This document shows, piece after piece, positions 16,795 to 28,006 of a stretch of 64,000 bases of DNA (the first letter of the stretch is position 1; every line of letters starts with the position of its first letter). The notes below the pieces were generated by a model, which was given only the letters and a program-made list of their open reading frames with translations, ran no database searches and was not told the origin of the DNA. This DNA is from Bacteroidales bacterium F22 (GTDB taxonomy: Bacteria > Bacteroidota > Bacteroidia > Bacteroidales > Bacteroidaceae). The translations under genes were made by a program, and so were the position numbers. Location of the stretch: assembly GCA_029541985.1 (NCBI GenBank), contig CP095414.1:434001-498000 (forward strand), given 5' to 3'.

Positions 16795-17340
16795 CTAGAA
16801 GTGATAACCGTCTCTGAGGTTTGGATGATGTTTATCCTTTTCTGAAAGAATAACGTCATCTACACAAATCTGCCAATCAATATGAATCTCTGGATCGTCC
16901 CATGCAATTCCTCCTTCACTTTCAGGGACATAGTAATTGTCACATTTATACTGAAACAATGCAGTCTCAGACAAGACGACGAATCCATGAGCAAAACCAC
17001 GAGGGATATAAAATTGACGGAAATTATCCTCAGTGAGTATACAAGAGACGTATTGTCCAAAAGTAGAAGAATCACGACGCAAATCGACAGCTATATCCAA
17101 GACTTCACCTGTGATACAACGAAGTAATTTTGCTTGACTATATTCTCCTTTTTGGAAATGCAATCCTCGCAATACTCCATAAGAGGATTTACTTTGGTTG
17201 TCTTGGATGAAGTTGACCGCTCCAATCTTTTGCCTAAATTCCTTATCAGAATACGATTCATAGAAATAACCCCTATTATCTTTAAAGATTTTTGGTTCTA
17301 TGACATATACTCCTTCTATTTCTGTATTTAGTACGTTCAT
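16795..17340 (-). CDS. rfbC: dTDP-4-dehydrorhamnose 3,5-epimerase
   Basis: Cupin-fold epimerase of dTDP-L-rhamnose synthesis, used for LPS or capsule sugars. 181 residues, usual length. Visible: FKDNRGYFYESY near 19-30, LRGLHFQ near 58-64 with the catalytic His, VLDIAVDLRRDSSTFG near 80-95, and YIPRGFAHGFVVLSE near 111-125. Unusually, rfbA, rfbB and rfbD are not beside it; it follows a C69 peptidase by 19 bases and seems to be the last gene of that operon. Confidence 0.93.
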   Translation of the reverse strand: MNVLNTEIEGVYVIEPKIFKDNRGYFYESYSDKEFRQKIGAVNFIQDNQSKSSYGVLRGLHFQKGEYSQAKLLRCITGEVLDIAVDLRRDSSTFGQYVSCILTEDNFRQFYIPRGFAHGFVVLSETALFQYKCDNYYVPESEGGIAWDDPEIHIDWQICVDDVILSEKDKHHPNLRDGYHF

Positions 17341-17359
17341 CTTAATAATATCTTAATAA

Positions 17360-19000
17360 TTATTCTGCAGGATATAAGTATCTATCTCCTGTTTCTTTGA
17401 CTACTTTACGTAAAAATTCTTCTGGATATCCAGGACGATCAGGAGAGACAGGATTGCCAGGGGTTGGTTTGATTAGATTGCCATTAGCATCGCATTTCTT
17501 CACAACCATATCGTTGTACTTCACGATCATATACTGTCCGAGCTGCATCCATTCTTGATGAGTGGCGGTAGCCATCTGGTTGGTATAACGAGTTAGATAC
17601 TGTACGGCCTTATCAGGGTCTTTTTCATATAATTTTTTAGCCACATTTTCAATCGCCTTTTGACTCTCATCAAATTGGTCCTCTAAATCATTTTGAACGT
17701 GTCGTAAGTCATCTATCATCAATGAATAACGTGGATAAACCATGTTAGACACCCAATTGTAAACCCAGAAGCTACTATCAAAAGAGAAAGTAGTCAAATC
17801 CAATCCTTGTTCTTGATAACATTTAGGAATCTTAGTAGTACTACAATACACGGGAGTGAATACAGACATGTTAGCATCATCTAGCGTGAACCATAGTACA
17901 CCACCTATTTGGCGAGGAAGTGATTGACGTAGTTGAGCGACAAAAGCAAATCCACTTTGCACTGTACTGATAGGTCTTTCATTGAAATAGGTCTTGCCAT
18001 CTACGTCGAAGCTCAATGGAGATGGACGATAAGGCATCTTCCAAGCACCAGCTCCCAAGTCATCAGTGATGGTAAGTGGAGTACCTTCATAATGGTCGCG
18101 CATCGCATGTTGGATATCACGTACACTGATTTTTCTATTTGGCTTCACAAATAAAGGCATTGGTTTAGAATCATTACCCAATACATAAGGAAGGTATTTG
18201 TCTCCCATGTCTGTAAACATGTTGTAATAACTCCAGACACGAGCTTCACAGTAGCGAAGTGCTCCGAAATCAATAGGAGCATACGCATCAGCAAAACTAA
18301 AGTCTTTGTTTAAACCATCGAAATAACCTTTCTCACGAGCGAAACTAATCACATCCGAAGAGTAGAGACAATTTTCTTTATCGTTCAATGGAAACTGATG
18401 GATACGACTCTGGTTAGCATGTGCAGCTATACAGTCATCAGGAATACGACGGGCTACCCATACGGCTCCTTTGACACCAGGACCTTTGCCAATCATCTCA
18501 AGAATCCACACTTGTGTAGGGTCTGCTATAGAGAAGCTTTCGCCAGTGCTATAATAGCCGTATTCTTGAACTAAATCAGTCATCACTTTGATTGCTTCGC
18601 GTGCTGTACGGCTACGCTGAAGAGCTAGATAGATAAGCGAACCGTAATCGATGATTCCGGTTGGGTCTTGGAGTTCATGACGTCCTGTAAATGTGGTCTC
18701 TCCGATGGCTACCTGATATTCATTGATATTTCCAACCACATTGTAAGTCTCGCGCGCTTCTTCTATATCACCTAGGTATTTACCCGTGTCCCATTCATAA
18801 ACTGGACGCATCGTTCCCTTAGTGTATTTAGCTGCTGGATAGTGGTATAAGTATCCATACATGCTGTAACTATCTGCTGCATACGAGATAATCGAACTCC
18901 CATCAACAGATGCCTTAGGGCCAACGATTAGATTGGTACATGCCGATGTGTAAACGACAGAGGTCATTAGTAAGATTACTATTGCAAAAAATTTCTTCAT
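17360..19000 (-). CDS. Secreted C69-family dipeptidase
   Basis: Ntn-hydrolase peptidase (PepD/C69) predicted to act on dipeptides in the periplasm. 546 residues with a signal peptide (1-20) directly followed by Cys21 in SACTNLIVGPKAS; after cleavage this Cys becomes the N-terminal nucleophile, the hallmark of the family. Further family blocks: YNVVGNINEYQVAIGETTF, SFSIADPTQVWILEMIGKG, and CIAAHANQSRIHQFP. A coiled-coil-like C-terminal segment (DDLRHVQNDLEDQFDESQ) follows. Lies between a 5'-nucleotidase (58 bases upstream) and rfbC. Confidence 0.9.
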   Translation of the reverse strand: MKKFFAIVILLMTSVVYTSACTNLIVGPKASVDGSSIISYAADSYSMYGYLYHYPAAKYTKGTMRPVYEWDTGKYLGDIEEARETYNVVGNINEYQVAIGETTFTGRHELQDPTGIIDYGSLIYLALQRSRTAREAIKVMTDLVQEYGYYSTGESFSIADPTQVWILEMIGKGPGVKGAVWVARRIPDDCIAAHANQSRIHQFPLNDKENCLYSSDVISFAREKGYFDGLNKDFSFADAYAPIDFGALRYCEARVWSYYNMFTDMGDKYLPYVLGNDSKPMPLFVKPNRKISVRDIQHAMRDHYEGTPLTITDDLGAGAWKMPYRPSPLSFDVDGKTYFNERPISTVQSGFAFVAQLRQSLPRQIGGVLWFTLDDANMSVFTPVYCSTTKIPKCYQEQGLDLTTFSFDSSFWVYNWVSNMVYPRYSLMIDDLRHVQNDLEDQFDESQKAIENVAKKLYEKDPDKAVQYLTRYTNQMATATHQEWMQLGQYMIVKYNDMVVKKCDANGNLIKPTPGNPVSPDRPGYPEEFLRKVVKETGDRYLYPAE

Positions 19001-19058
19001 ATTTGATCTTTTTATTTGAGGATTAATATACTAGTTGTGTTTTGTTTCAAGGCAAACT

Positions 19059-20837
19059 CTAATGTGCCTTATTCTTGGAGGAGTATATCAGTAATGAGTC
19101 TCTAGATGCAGCTTTTTGTACCCACTTTTGAGGGATAAAAGACCATTGTTTCAATGGCTCTGGAGTAAGTGTCTTCTTATTCATTAAATACTGCATCAAA
19201 TAATATCGCAAATCATGTGTCGATACCTTGATGATTCTCTGAGACAAGCTGTCTTGAGCAATGCCGGCACCTCTAGTCAAGAGTTCACCTCCCCCATTAC
19301 CACGGTAAGAGTTTACTGCGACAGTATACATCTTGGTCAACGAAAAAGGAGATCCATCAGCCATACTACGTATGCTGACGCGTTTTCCGACTGGTTTGGT
19401 GACATCTACTACATAGATAATACCCGCAGCTGAATCAAAATTAAAACTAAAATACTGAAGACGATTATGATCATCTAACAATAGCAAATGGTCTTTTGAT
19501 GACTTCATCGTATTGACCCATTTACTATATGAATATTCCAATTCATCTCGAACCTCTTGACCTGTCAAGTGCATGGTATAGAGTTTATTTTCAAACTTAT
19601 ACAATTTGAATAAGTCTCTCATACGAAGCAGCCCTGCTTCTATGACAGATGAAGTAGACAATGGAGAACTCAAAGAGATATCTGCACCTGTCTTTTCTAG
19701 TTGCATCTGGTGAATAAGGTCGACAAATGAAGATGAGCCAAACAAAACAGCATGTCCATCAATAGGTGCTTCAAGAGAGGCTACTTCAGTAGATACAAAC
19801 TTTTCTGCTGCTTGGAGGTCTTTCGCAAATCGTTTGGTGAAACATCCTGATTCAGGATATACAGTGGCATCGATTAGGTTGGCAGATAACGTTTTGCTAA
19901 CGACCTTTCCTGATTGATTGACTGTAAAATTAGCCATTGCACTAGCTACATTAGTAGCATGAGCTCCTGGGTTGACTAGCAATACGTGTTTCCCCCATTT
20001 ATTGATAATATCAGCACTGTGGGGACTATGATCGTGACCATAAAAGACGACGTCAAATCCTTCGACTTCGTTCGCTACTTTGTAAGCTGCATTTTCATAA
20101 TACGAATCATTGATAATACCACCTTTCAGTCCTGAATGGAAAAGTCCCACGATTAAATCAGGCTTCTCCTCTTCTTTGATCTTATTCATCCACAGTTTCG
20201 CATTTTCAACCATATTGTCGAAACGAAGTCCTGACCAGATATTAGGGGGTAACCATGCTGGTATAGCATCAGTTATTTGACCAAATATCGCTATCTTTAT
20301 CCCTTCACGTTCGAGCATGACATAAGGTTTAAAGTACGGTTTGTTGGTTGCTGTATCGATGACATTAGCTCCCAATAAAGGACAATTCAACTCGCTAGCC
20401 CATCGGTCATAAACTGCATGTCCAGTCTCGACATCGTGGTTACCGATTGTCGCAGCATCATATTGCATAAAGTTCATAATAGAGGACACTAGATGTGTGC
20501 CTAACGTGTCGATATAATTTGCCCAATAGGCTGAAGGATCACCTTGTAAGATATCTCCATTGTCAAGGAGAATCAATCGGTCTGCCTTCTCGGTACGAAG
20601 ACTATCAACCAATGTATATATACGTGAAAGGCTCCCTTTGGAAGGAGCATTTTTGATTAAGTCAGTACCAAAGAAACTGCCATGTACATCGGTTGTTTCT
20701 AGAAATTGCAGACTGACAGTCTTGTTCGTATCAGTATTCTCTGCGGAAGCAGAAGAAGTCGTCGTTACTTGAGCGCTTACAGAATAGCCGCTAAGTAAAG
20801 TCATTAATACGGAGAAAAGTTTAAGTTTTATGTTCAT
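19059..20837 (-). CDS. Periplasmic 5'-nucleotidase / UDP-sugar hydrolase family protein
   Basis: 592 residues: signal peptide (1-22), a calcineurin-like metallophosphatase domain with metal motifs TTDVHG (48-53), LDNGDILQGD (91-100), GNHD (132-135) and YGHDHSPHS, then a 5'-nucleotidase C-terminal domain with NSYRGNGGGELLTRGAG. It likely releases phosphate from nucleotides or 2',3'-cyclic nucleotides outside the inner membrane; the exact substrate is not readable. ATG 20837 was chosen because it directly precedes the signal peptide; an in-frame start 18 codons earlier would hide it. Confidence 0.88.
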   Translation of the reverse strand: MNIKLKLFSVLMTLLSGYSVSAQVTTTSSASAENTDTNKTVSLQFLETTDVHGSFFGTDLIKNAPSKGSLSRIYTLVDSLRTEKADRLILLDNGDILQGDPSAYWANYIDTLGTHLVSSIMNFMQYDAATIGNHDVETGHAVYDRWASELNCPLLGANVIDTATNKPYFKPYVMLEREGIKIAIFGQITDAIPAWLPPNIWSGLRFDNMVENAKLWMNKIKEEEKPDLIVGLFHSGLKGGIINDSYYENAAYKVANEVEGFDVVFYGHDHSPHSADIINKWGKHVLLVNPGAHATNVASAMANFTVNQSGKVVSKTLSANLIDATVYPESGCFTKRFAKDLQAAEKFVSTEVASLEAPIDGHAVLFGSSSFVDLIHQMQLEKTGADISLSSPLSTSSVIEAGLLRMRDLFKLYKFENKLYTMHLTGQEVRDELEYSYSKWVNTMKSSKDHLLLLDDHNRLQYFSFNFDSAAGIIYVVDVTKPVGKRVSIRSMADGSPFSLTKMYTVAVNSYRGNGGGELLTRGAGIAQDSLSQRIIKVSTHDLRYYLMQYLMNKKTLTPEPLKQWSFIPQKWVQKAASRDSLLIYSSKNKAH

Positions 20838-20900
20838 TACATTCTGTTTTTTCTTTAAATTGCTATTTAAGAGGTTATCAAATGACATCATAGCAAAAAC

Positions 20901-20945
20901 AAAAAACCGCTTATAAATGAGTCAAAGATTCATTTATAAGCGGTT
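20901..20945 (-). terminator. Terminator after the ABC-F gene
   Basis: A 16-base perfect stem (20905-20920 with 20930-20945), 9-base loop, followed on the minus strand by a U-rich tract from the A-rich bases at 20895-20906. It lies 8 bases past the ABC-F stop at 20953. Confidence 0.9.
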
Positions 20946-20952
20946 GCTTTAA

Positions 20953-22646
<1,694 letters not shown>

Positions 22647-22649
<3 letters not shown>

Positions 22650-22654
22650 AGATA
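22647..22654 (-). promoter_or_regulatory. Promoter -7 element for the ABC-F gene, inside a terminator arm
   Basis: The minus strand reads TATCTTTG (22654-22647), an exact TAnnTTTG. Its last three bases are part of the outer arm of the two-tier hairpin. The predicted leader is about 70 bases. No good -33 match was found. Confidence 0.55.
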
Positions 22655-22692
22655 ACTATTAAAGTGATAAAATACTTATTTGTTCGTGTTTA

Positions 22693-23196
22693 TTAAGGAT
22701 TCATTTCTGCCCTTCGTTTACCACTTTCATGTCCATATTGTTTAAAAATTCGTCTTCTAAACTTCATTTCAGCACCTAGAACTTTAAATAATTTTTTAGC
22801 AGAGATTACTTGGAGCATCTTATCCATGTATTCTTTGTCTAAATTAGCCTTGTCTATCTTTGATTCAGACATCTGATTTATCAATTCACGATATTCCGTT
22901 TCGTTAGCTAATCCATCTTTTGTGGCTTTATCAATGAGATCTCCAATCTTATTGTTTATTTCCATCTGCTTCTGATGAAGTTCGTCCCATACGCTCAAGA
23001 ACGTCTTAGTTTCTTCATTCGATAAACCTGATTCTCTTACGATGAAATTGCTTCTCTTCTCCATAAATTCTTTGCGGGACATCAGTCCTCTATCTCTTTG
23101 TTTGCAAGGACGCTCATTTTGAGAAAATAGAGACGTCGGAATACCTATAAACAATACAGAAAAGAATAGTGCAAGGGTGTATTTCTTTATATTCAT
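22693..23196 (-). CDS. Spy/CpxP-like secreted helical protein
   Basis: 167 residues: signal peptide (about 1-25, MNIKKYTLALFFSVLFIG) then an all-helical, charged domain (LMSRKEFMEKRSNFIVRESG, later KLFKVLGAEMKFRRRIF) of the type placed after ECF sigma/anti-sigma pairs in Bacteroidetes. Likely a periplasmic stress or chaperone-like protein, by analogy with Spy/CpxP; there is no enzymatic motif. Met at 23196 precedes the signal peptide, and the 15 upstream codons are rejected. Third gene of the sigma operon. Confidence 0.65.
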   Translation of the reverse strand: MNIKKYTLALFFSVLFIGIPTSLFSQNERPCKQRDRGLMSRKEFMEKRSNFIVRESGLSNEETKTFLSVWDELHQKQMEINNKIGDLIDKATKDGLANETEYRELINQMSESKIDKANLDKEYMDKMLQVISAKKLFKVLGAEMKFRRRIFKQYGHESGKRRAEMNP

Positions 23197-23249
23197 AATT
23201 ATGTAATTTGTTCCTTTATTACTGTGATTATTCGGGATCATGCATCTGT

Positions 23250-23633
23250 CTAATCAGACGCAACCAATTCGTACAATGAGTAATCTCCCATGAAACTATC
23301 ATTTAAAGAACTATCGATATCCTGATCTGAAATGATATCATCCAAGACGAGTTCATTAGAATCAAAGGCAAAAAGGTCTGATTCTGATTGAGTAACAGTA
23401 TTAGGTGTAAAAACTCCACGACCTAATTGTATCATTAATGCAGCACCGACAAACATTGCCGCCATATAGGCCCAAGGTTTTATACTTTGCCAACGGGATA
23501 TATGGATGACGTTAGTCTTCTTCTCAGGTAATTTGCTCATCACCTGACTTGATAAGTTCTCAAAATATCCTTCTGGAGTTTTAAAAGGATTATCTGTACC
23601 TACCATTTGTTTCAATTCTTCTTCAATACCCAT
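23250..23633 (-). CDS. Probable membrane-anchored anti-sigma factor
   Basis: 127 residues with an N-terminal cytoplasmic part carrying NPFKTPEGYFENLSSQVM (19-36), a motif common in small Bacteroidetes proteins encoded after ECF sigma factors, one membrane helix (about 52-70, WAYMAAMFVGAALMIQLG) and a very acidic periplasmic tail. Position between the sigma factor and the Spy-like gene suggests it holds the sigma factor at the membrane. No zinc-binding ZAS motif was seen, so the role is inferred from context. Confidence 0.65.
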   Translation of the reverse strand: MGIEEELKQMVGTDNPFKTPEGYFENLSSQVMSKLPEKKTNVIHISRWQSIKPWAYMAAMFVGAALMIQLGRGVFTPNTVTQSESDLFAFDSNELVLDDIISDQDIDSSLNDSFMGDYSLYELVASD

Positions 23634-23725
23634 ATCTGTTTACTTATGATTTACTATTTTAATTGCACTTTTACCGTGTATCTTTAATACACTTTTATAA
23701 TTAGACTCTTACTTCTCGAAAAGGT

Positions 23726-24286
23726 TTATTCTAACTTCTCAAGATGCAACTTTATCTTTTTTACTGCTTGATGATAAGACGCTTTGAGCGTACCTATCGT
23801 AGTACCTAAGACATCAGAAATCTGTGAATATTTCATCTCGTCATAATATTTCAAGTTAAATATCATGCGCTGTTTTGGTGGAAGAGAGGCTACAGCTGCT
23901 TGTAGATGAGCTTGCATCTCATTACCATCAAAATAGGCATCACCTTCTAACTGACCTGCTAATCGGTCTATATCATCAGACGGAGTCATATTATTTTTGT
24001 TTTTCTTCAAAAAAGTGACAGATTCATTGTATGCTATACGATATAACCAAGTAGAAATCTTGCTTTCAGCCCTAAATTGTTCCAAATGAGTCCAAGCCTT
24101 GAGGAACGTATTTTGCAGTATATCGTCTGCATCTGAATGAGAAGGCACCATACGACGAATCTGCCAATAAAGTGGTTCGCTATATGTCTTCACGACTCGC
24201 TCAAAAGCTTTCTTTTGAGTAGCGCTATGCTGCAATTGTTCAATCAATTCCTTTTCTTCAGAAATTGTTAACTGGAGTGAGGTCAT
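23726..24286 (-). CDS. ECF-type RNA polymerase sigma factor
   Basis: 186 residues with sigma70 region 2 (about 28-92: DADDILQNTFLKAWTHLEQF, then STWLYRIAYNESV) and region 4 (about 130-182: LPPKQRMIFNLKYYDEM, then YSQISDVLGTTIGTLKASYH). Region 3 is absent, as in group 4 sigma factors. First gene of a sigma/anti-sigma/Spy-like set, the standard layout for envelope-stress sensing. Regulon unknown. A TATCTTGC string about 30 bases upstream is one base short of a -7 match. Confidence 0.9.
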   Translation of the reverse strand: MTSLQLTISEEKELIEQLQHSATQKKAFERVVKTYSEPLYWQIRRMVPSHSDADDILQNTFLKAWTHLEQFRAESKISTWLYRIAYNESVTFLKKNKNNMTPSDDIDRLAGQLEGDAYFDGNEMQAHLQAAVASLPPKQRMIFNLKYYDEMKYSQISDVLGTTIGTLKASYHQAVKKIKLHLEKLE

Positions 24287-24335
24287 ATATAAATGTAATC
24301 GTTAATAATAAGACGCAAGATAATAGAAAAGGTTT

Positions 24336-24370
24336 AATAGCTAAATATTTTATAACACTATTTAGCTATT
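24336..24370. terminator. Stem-loop between the BCCT and sigma genes
   Basis: Perfect 12-base stem AATAGCTAAATA (24336-24347) / TATTTAGCTATT (24359-24370). It lies past the BCCT stop on the minus strand, but the following sequence is only weakly U-rich, so termination is uncertain. Confidence 0.45.
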
Positions 24371-24398
24371 AAAGAACTCTTTTCATCGGTAAACTGGA

Positions 24399-26384
24399 TT
24401 AATCCAATACAAATAGGTGATTTTCTTGATTTTGAGCTAATGATATATATCGCTCATATTGTTTTAAAACATCATTGATAATTTCCTCTTTACTGAAATA
24501 CTGGATGTCATAACCTCTACGACCATCAGTAAAGAAAGTAAATGGAGTATATACTCTATCATCTTCTACATTTGGTGCATTGTCTTCATTGAGCAACAGT
24601 TCACTGACATCTTGTGGTAGGGCTTTAACACCATAGACAAAATCTTTCATGTTTTCATAAGGGATTGAGATGCTTATACGTACTCGAGGAGATTTGGTAT
24701 AAGATAAATGTGCACTTATCTCTTTCTTCTCAAATTCTGATGCTAATTCCTCAAATGCTGGGCGTACTCTTTTTTCAAGGAAAGCACGCACGTCTTTACG
24801 TTGGCGAAAGGTTAAGATACGGTCCAATTGTTCTTTCCAACTGTCACCACCCCAGTTCCTTGTAGAGACTGCAAAGCCTCGACTGTAATAGCGACTATCT
24901 TGGCTCAATGCTTTGATCAAGCACCAACAGTAGATGAGCATCACAAAAGTAAATGGTAATGCAGAAATCAAAGTCATAGCCATCAAGGACCCTGTTCCTC
25001 CGATACGTAAGAGCACTAAAGCTACCACACCCATCAATACTCCCCAAAAGGCTTTTTGCCATTGTGGACTATTTTTATGGTCCATTGATGAGATGTTATT
25101 CATCACGTAGATTCCTGAATCAGCACTTGTGATATAGAATATGATGATTATAAGGATGGCAAATAGACTGGTGAGGAATGTCCAAGGTAGATTGGCTAGA
25201 AAACTAAATAATAAGATCTCAGGGGTACCGATCAGCTGACTCAAGGCACCGTCTAGTACTGTCGCATCAAGATGAATGGCTGTATTTCCAAAAACGGTCA
25301 TCCATAGGAAGATAAATAACGAGGGAACTAACAATACGGCTACGATAAATTCTCGGATAGTACGTCCTTTTGAAATCTTTGCAATGAATAGTCCTACATA
25401 AGGAGACCACGATATCCACCATGCCCAATAAAGGATGGTCCAGTTATTGAACCAACTATGCCACGAAGGTTCTGAAGTGTGAGTATCAAAAGTTAACTTC
25501 ATGAAATGAGAGAAATAGTTACCTAATCCATCACTAAATGTACCTAATATATAGATAGTAGGGCCTGCCAAAAGAACAAAAATCATTAACAAGATAGCTA
25601 TAGTGACATTGAATTGGCTAAGCATTTTCACTCCTTTACCAATCCCACTAATTGCTGATGAGATAGCGATCAACATCACGATAGATACGATGATGACTTG
25701 TGTCCAGTAGGTATTGGAATGCACAGCTCCTACACTTACTAATCCTGAATTTAATTGCAATACGCCATATCCTAATGATGCAGATAAACCAAAAAAGGTA
25801 CTGCATAAGGCAAAGATGTCAATCAAATGACCTCTCCATCCATATATCTTTTGCTTAAAAAGAGGATAGAAGGCACTTCGTAATGATAGGGGTAACTTGT
25901 ATCGATAGGCAAAATACCCCAACGCTAAGCCGACGATAGCATAGACGGCCCATGCATGTATTCCCCAATGGAAGAACGTGTACATCTGGGCTGCTCTTGA
26001 GGCTTCAGTAATCCCTAATGCTTGTATTTGGGGCGAATTGAAATGTTGCAATGGCTCGGCTACACCGAAGAACATCAAGCCAATACCAAGTCCTGCACTA
26101 AATAACATAGCCATCCAAGAGAAGAAACTATATTCTGGTCGGGAATCATCAGCTCCTAGTCTGATTGATCCATATTTACTTGCTGCTAAGAAGATGAGGA
26201 AAATAATAAATACACTGATGGACATAACAAAGAACCAACTCATTTCGTTGAAAATCCATAGTTTGATTTGATTAAGTACATGAATAAGTGTTTTTGGAAA
26301 AAAGCCTGCAAGGAGTGCAGTACCTATTATAACAGTGAGACTCGGGATAGTAATAGCGGGAACAAACGTAATTTTTTTCTTCAT
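24399..26384 (-). CDS. BCCT-family betaine/choline/carnitine transporter
   Basis: 661-residue inner-membrane transporter for quaternary ammonium compounds, usually used for osmoprotection. Twelve or so hydrophobic helices fill residues 10-500, including the family signature WAWWISWSPYVGLFIAKIS and the GLGIGLMFFGVAEPL glycine-rich helix. The C-terminal 150 residues are cytoplasmic and charged, longer than in BetP, and resemble the BetT-type tail. Substrate cannot be read from sequence. Monocistronic and divergent from the M23 peptidase gene. Confidence 0.9.
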   Translation of the reverse strand: MKKKITFVPAITIPSLTVIIGTALLAGFFPKTLIHVLNQIKLWIFNEMSWFFVMSISVFIIFLIFLAASKYGSIRLGADDSRPEYSFFSWMAMLFSAGLGIGLMFFGVAEPLQHFNSPQIQALGITEASRAAQMYTFFHWGIHAWAVYAIVGLALGYFAYRYKLPLSLRSAFYPLFKQKIYGWRGHLIDIFALCSTFFGLSASLGYGVLQLNSGLVSVGAVHSNTYWTQVIIVSIVMLIAISSAISGIGKGVKMLSQFNVTIAILLMIFVLLAGPTIYILGTFSDGLGNYFSHFMKLTFDTHTSEPSWHSWFNNWTILYWAWWISWSPYVGLFIAKISKGRTIREFIVAVLLVPSLFIFLWMTVFGNTAIHLDATVLDGALSQLIGTPEILLFSFLANLPWTFLTSLFAILIIIIFYITSADSGIYVMNNISSMDHKNSPQWQKAFWGVLMGVVALVLLRIGGTGSLMAMTLISALPFTFVMLIYCWCLIKALSQDSRYYSRGFAVSTRNWGGDSWKEQLDRILTFRQRKDVRAFLEKRVRPAFEELASEFEKKEISAHLSYTKSPRVRISISIPYENMKDFVYGVKALPQDVSELLLNEDNAPNVEDDRVYTPFTFFTDGRRGYDIQYFSKEEIINDVLKQYERYISLAQNQENHLFVLD

Positions 26385-26618
26385 AATTGAATTTTAATTA
26401 AAGACTAAATCAAAATGATAGCTACATGAGAAAGCATTATGCCAGTTTGTTAGAGACATAACACAAAATAGATACTATAATTATTGATTGTATTTTTTGG
26501 ACGGCATCAATATATTAAATTATCTGAATTAGAAAAATTTTCCTCCCTTTTTCTCTCTTGAAATATTTTTAGAGTAGTATTCTACTCAAAAAATACGTGC
26601 AATCTTGATTATTTTATG

Positions 26619-26626
26619 TAATTTTG
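26619..26626 (+). promoter_or_regulatory. Promoter -7 element for the M23/S9/nitroreductase genes
   Basis: TAATTTTG is an exact TAnnTTTG, 35 bases before the ATG at 26661. The -33 region is poor. A GAGTAG/CTACTC inverted repeat with a four-base loop sits upstream at 26572-26587 and could be an operator. Confidence 0.45.
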
Positions 26627-26660
26627 TTTAGAAACCATTTTTCATCTAAAACAGCACTGT

Positions 26661-27989
26661 ATGACTATCAAACTCCCTTCCAGCCCACAGCGTAGGCTAT
26701 TAGCTATTGTTTTTATACTGATTTTCTTTTGCTCAGTAGCGATTTACTTTTCTAGAGAGCATTTCTCTTATCAAGAAGAACAGCCAGACATCAATCAACT
26801 AGACTCAGCAGATACAGAGGTGGACCCTTGTACCTACTTGTATGGTATCTGTATTGATAGCATGGAAATCGAAAATGACACGATTAAGAGTGGTGAGAGT
26901 TTGTCTAGTATCCTCAGTAAATATGGGGTCTCTTCGAGTACCGTAAATAAGATGGTCAAACATGCGGACAATGTATTTGATATCCGTAAGTTAAAAGCTG
27001 GAAATCCTTTTCAGATATTACTAGACCAAGATTCCATCCATACAGCTCGCTATTTTTGTTATGAGAAGAATAAAATTGATTGGGTCGTTTTCGAACTAAC
27101 TGATTCTTTACAAGTGATTTCAGGATCTCATCCGGTTAAAACGACGACTAAAATTGGAGGAGCAGTGATTGAGTCTTCTCTTTGGAATGCTGCTGTATCG
27201 CACAATATTTCTCCTGAATTGGCTATGGATTTGAGTGATATTTACCAATGGACAATTGATTTCTATACGATTGACAAACAAGATGCTTTCAAAGTACTTT
27301 ATGACGAAATGTCAATCGATGATACTTTAGTGGGGGTTGGTGATATTCATGGTGCATGGTTTAGAAAAGCTGGTGTAGATAATTGGGCTATCCGATACAC
27401 GTATTGGAACGGAAAAGATAGTATAACTGGTTATTGGGATGAGAACGGAAAGTCATTGAAGAGTATATTCTTAAAAGCACCGCTGAAATATTCACGTATT
27501 TCTAGCCGGTTCAGCAATTCACGCTATCATCCAGTCCTTCACATCAGACGTCCTCATCATGGTGTAGATTATGCAGCTCCTACGGGGACTCATGTTCATG
27601 CTATTGGTGACGGGACTGTTATTTCCAGAGGTTGGAGTGGCGGTGGCGGAAATATGGTTAAGATTAGACATACAAATGGTTATATGTCTGGATATCTTCA
27701 CCTCAGCCGTTTCGCTAAAGGTTTACATGTGGGACAACGAGTCAAACAAGGAGAGCTCATTGGTTATGTTGGGATGACGGGCGTAGCTACTGGACCGCAT
27801 CTTGACTTTAGAATTTGGAGACATGGAGTGGCTATTGATCCGACTAAATTGGGACAAAATAAAGGACCTGATTTGGAAGATAAATACAAAGCTGATTTCA
27901 TGATTGTTCGCGATAGTGTAGTGCATAAACTTCAGCAATTTACTATTTCGAAACCAATGAGTGACAAAACAAACGAGAGTAGAAAATAA
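26661..27989 (+). CDS. M23-family cell-wall metallopeptidase with N-terminal OapA/LysM-like region
   Basis: 442-residue murein endopeptidase-like protein. A signal anchor (residues about 12-31) precedes a LysM-like segment (SGESLSSILSKYGVSSSTV near 76-94), then an M23 domain: HHGVDYA with zinc ligands His299 and Asp303, YLHLSRF with His347, and GPHLDF with His380. The usual HxH is HxD here (Asp382), a variant I recall from other Bacteroidetes members, so activity is plausible but not assured. First of three plus-strand genes with gaps of 17 and 14 bases. Confidence 0.85.
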   Translation: MTIKLPSSPQRRLLAIVFILIFFCSVAIYFSREHFSYQEEQPDINQLDSADTEVDPCTYLYGICIDSMEIENDTIKSGESLSSILSKYGVSSSTVNKMVKHADNVFDIRKLKAGNPFQILLDQDSIHTARYFCYEKNKIDWVVFELTDSLQVISGSHPVKTTTKIGGAVIESSLWNAAVSHNISPELAMDLSDIYQWTIDFYTIDKQDAFKVLYDEMSIDDTLVGVGDIHGAWFRKAGVDNWAIRYTYWNGKDSITGYWDENGKSLKSIFLKAPLKYSRISSRFSNSRYHPVLHIRRPHHGVDYAAPTGTHVHAIGDGTVISRGWSGGGGNMVKIRHTNGYMSGYLHLSRFAKGLHVGQRVKQGELIGYVGMTGVATGPHLDFRIWRHGVAIDPTKLGQNKGPDLEDKYKADFMIVRDSVVHKLQQFTISKPMSDKTNESRK

Positions 27990-28006
27990 TAAAACAACAG
28001 ATAATT

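Noticed and set aside
16662..16859. 65-codon minus-strand ORF overlapping the end of rfbC
   Set aside because: No recognisable content, and its start lies inside the well-supported rfbC gene.
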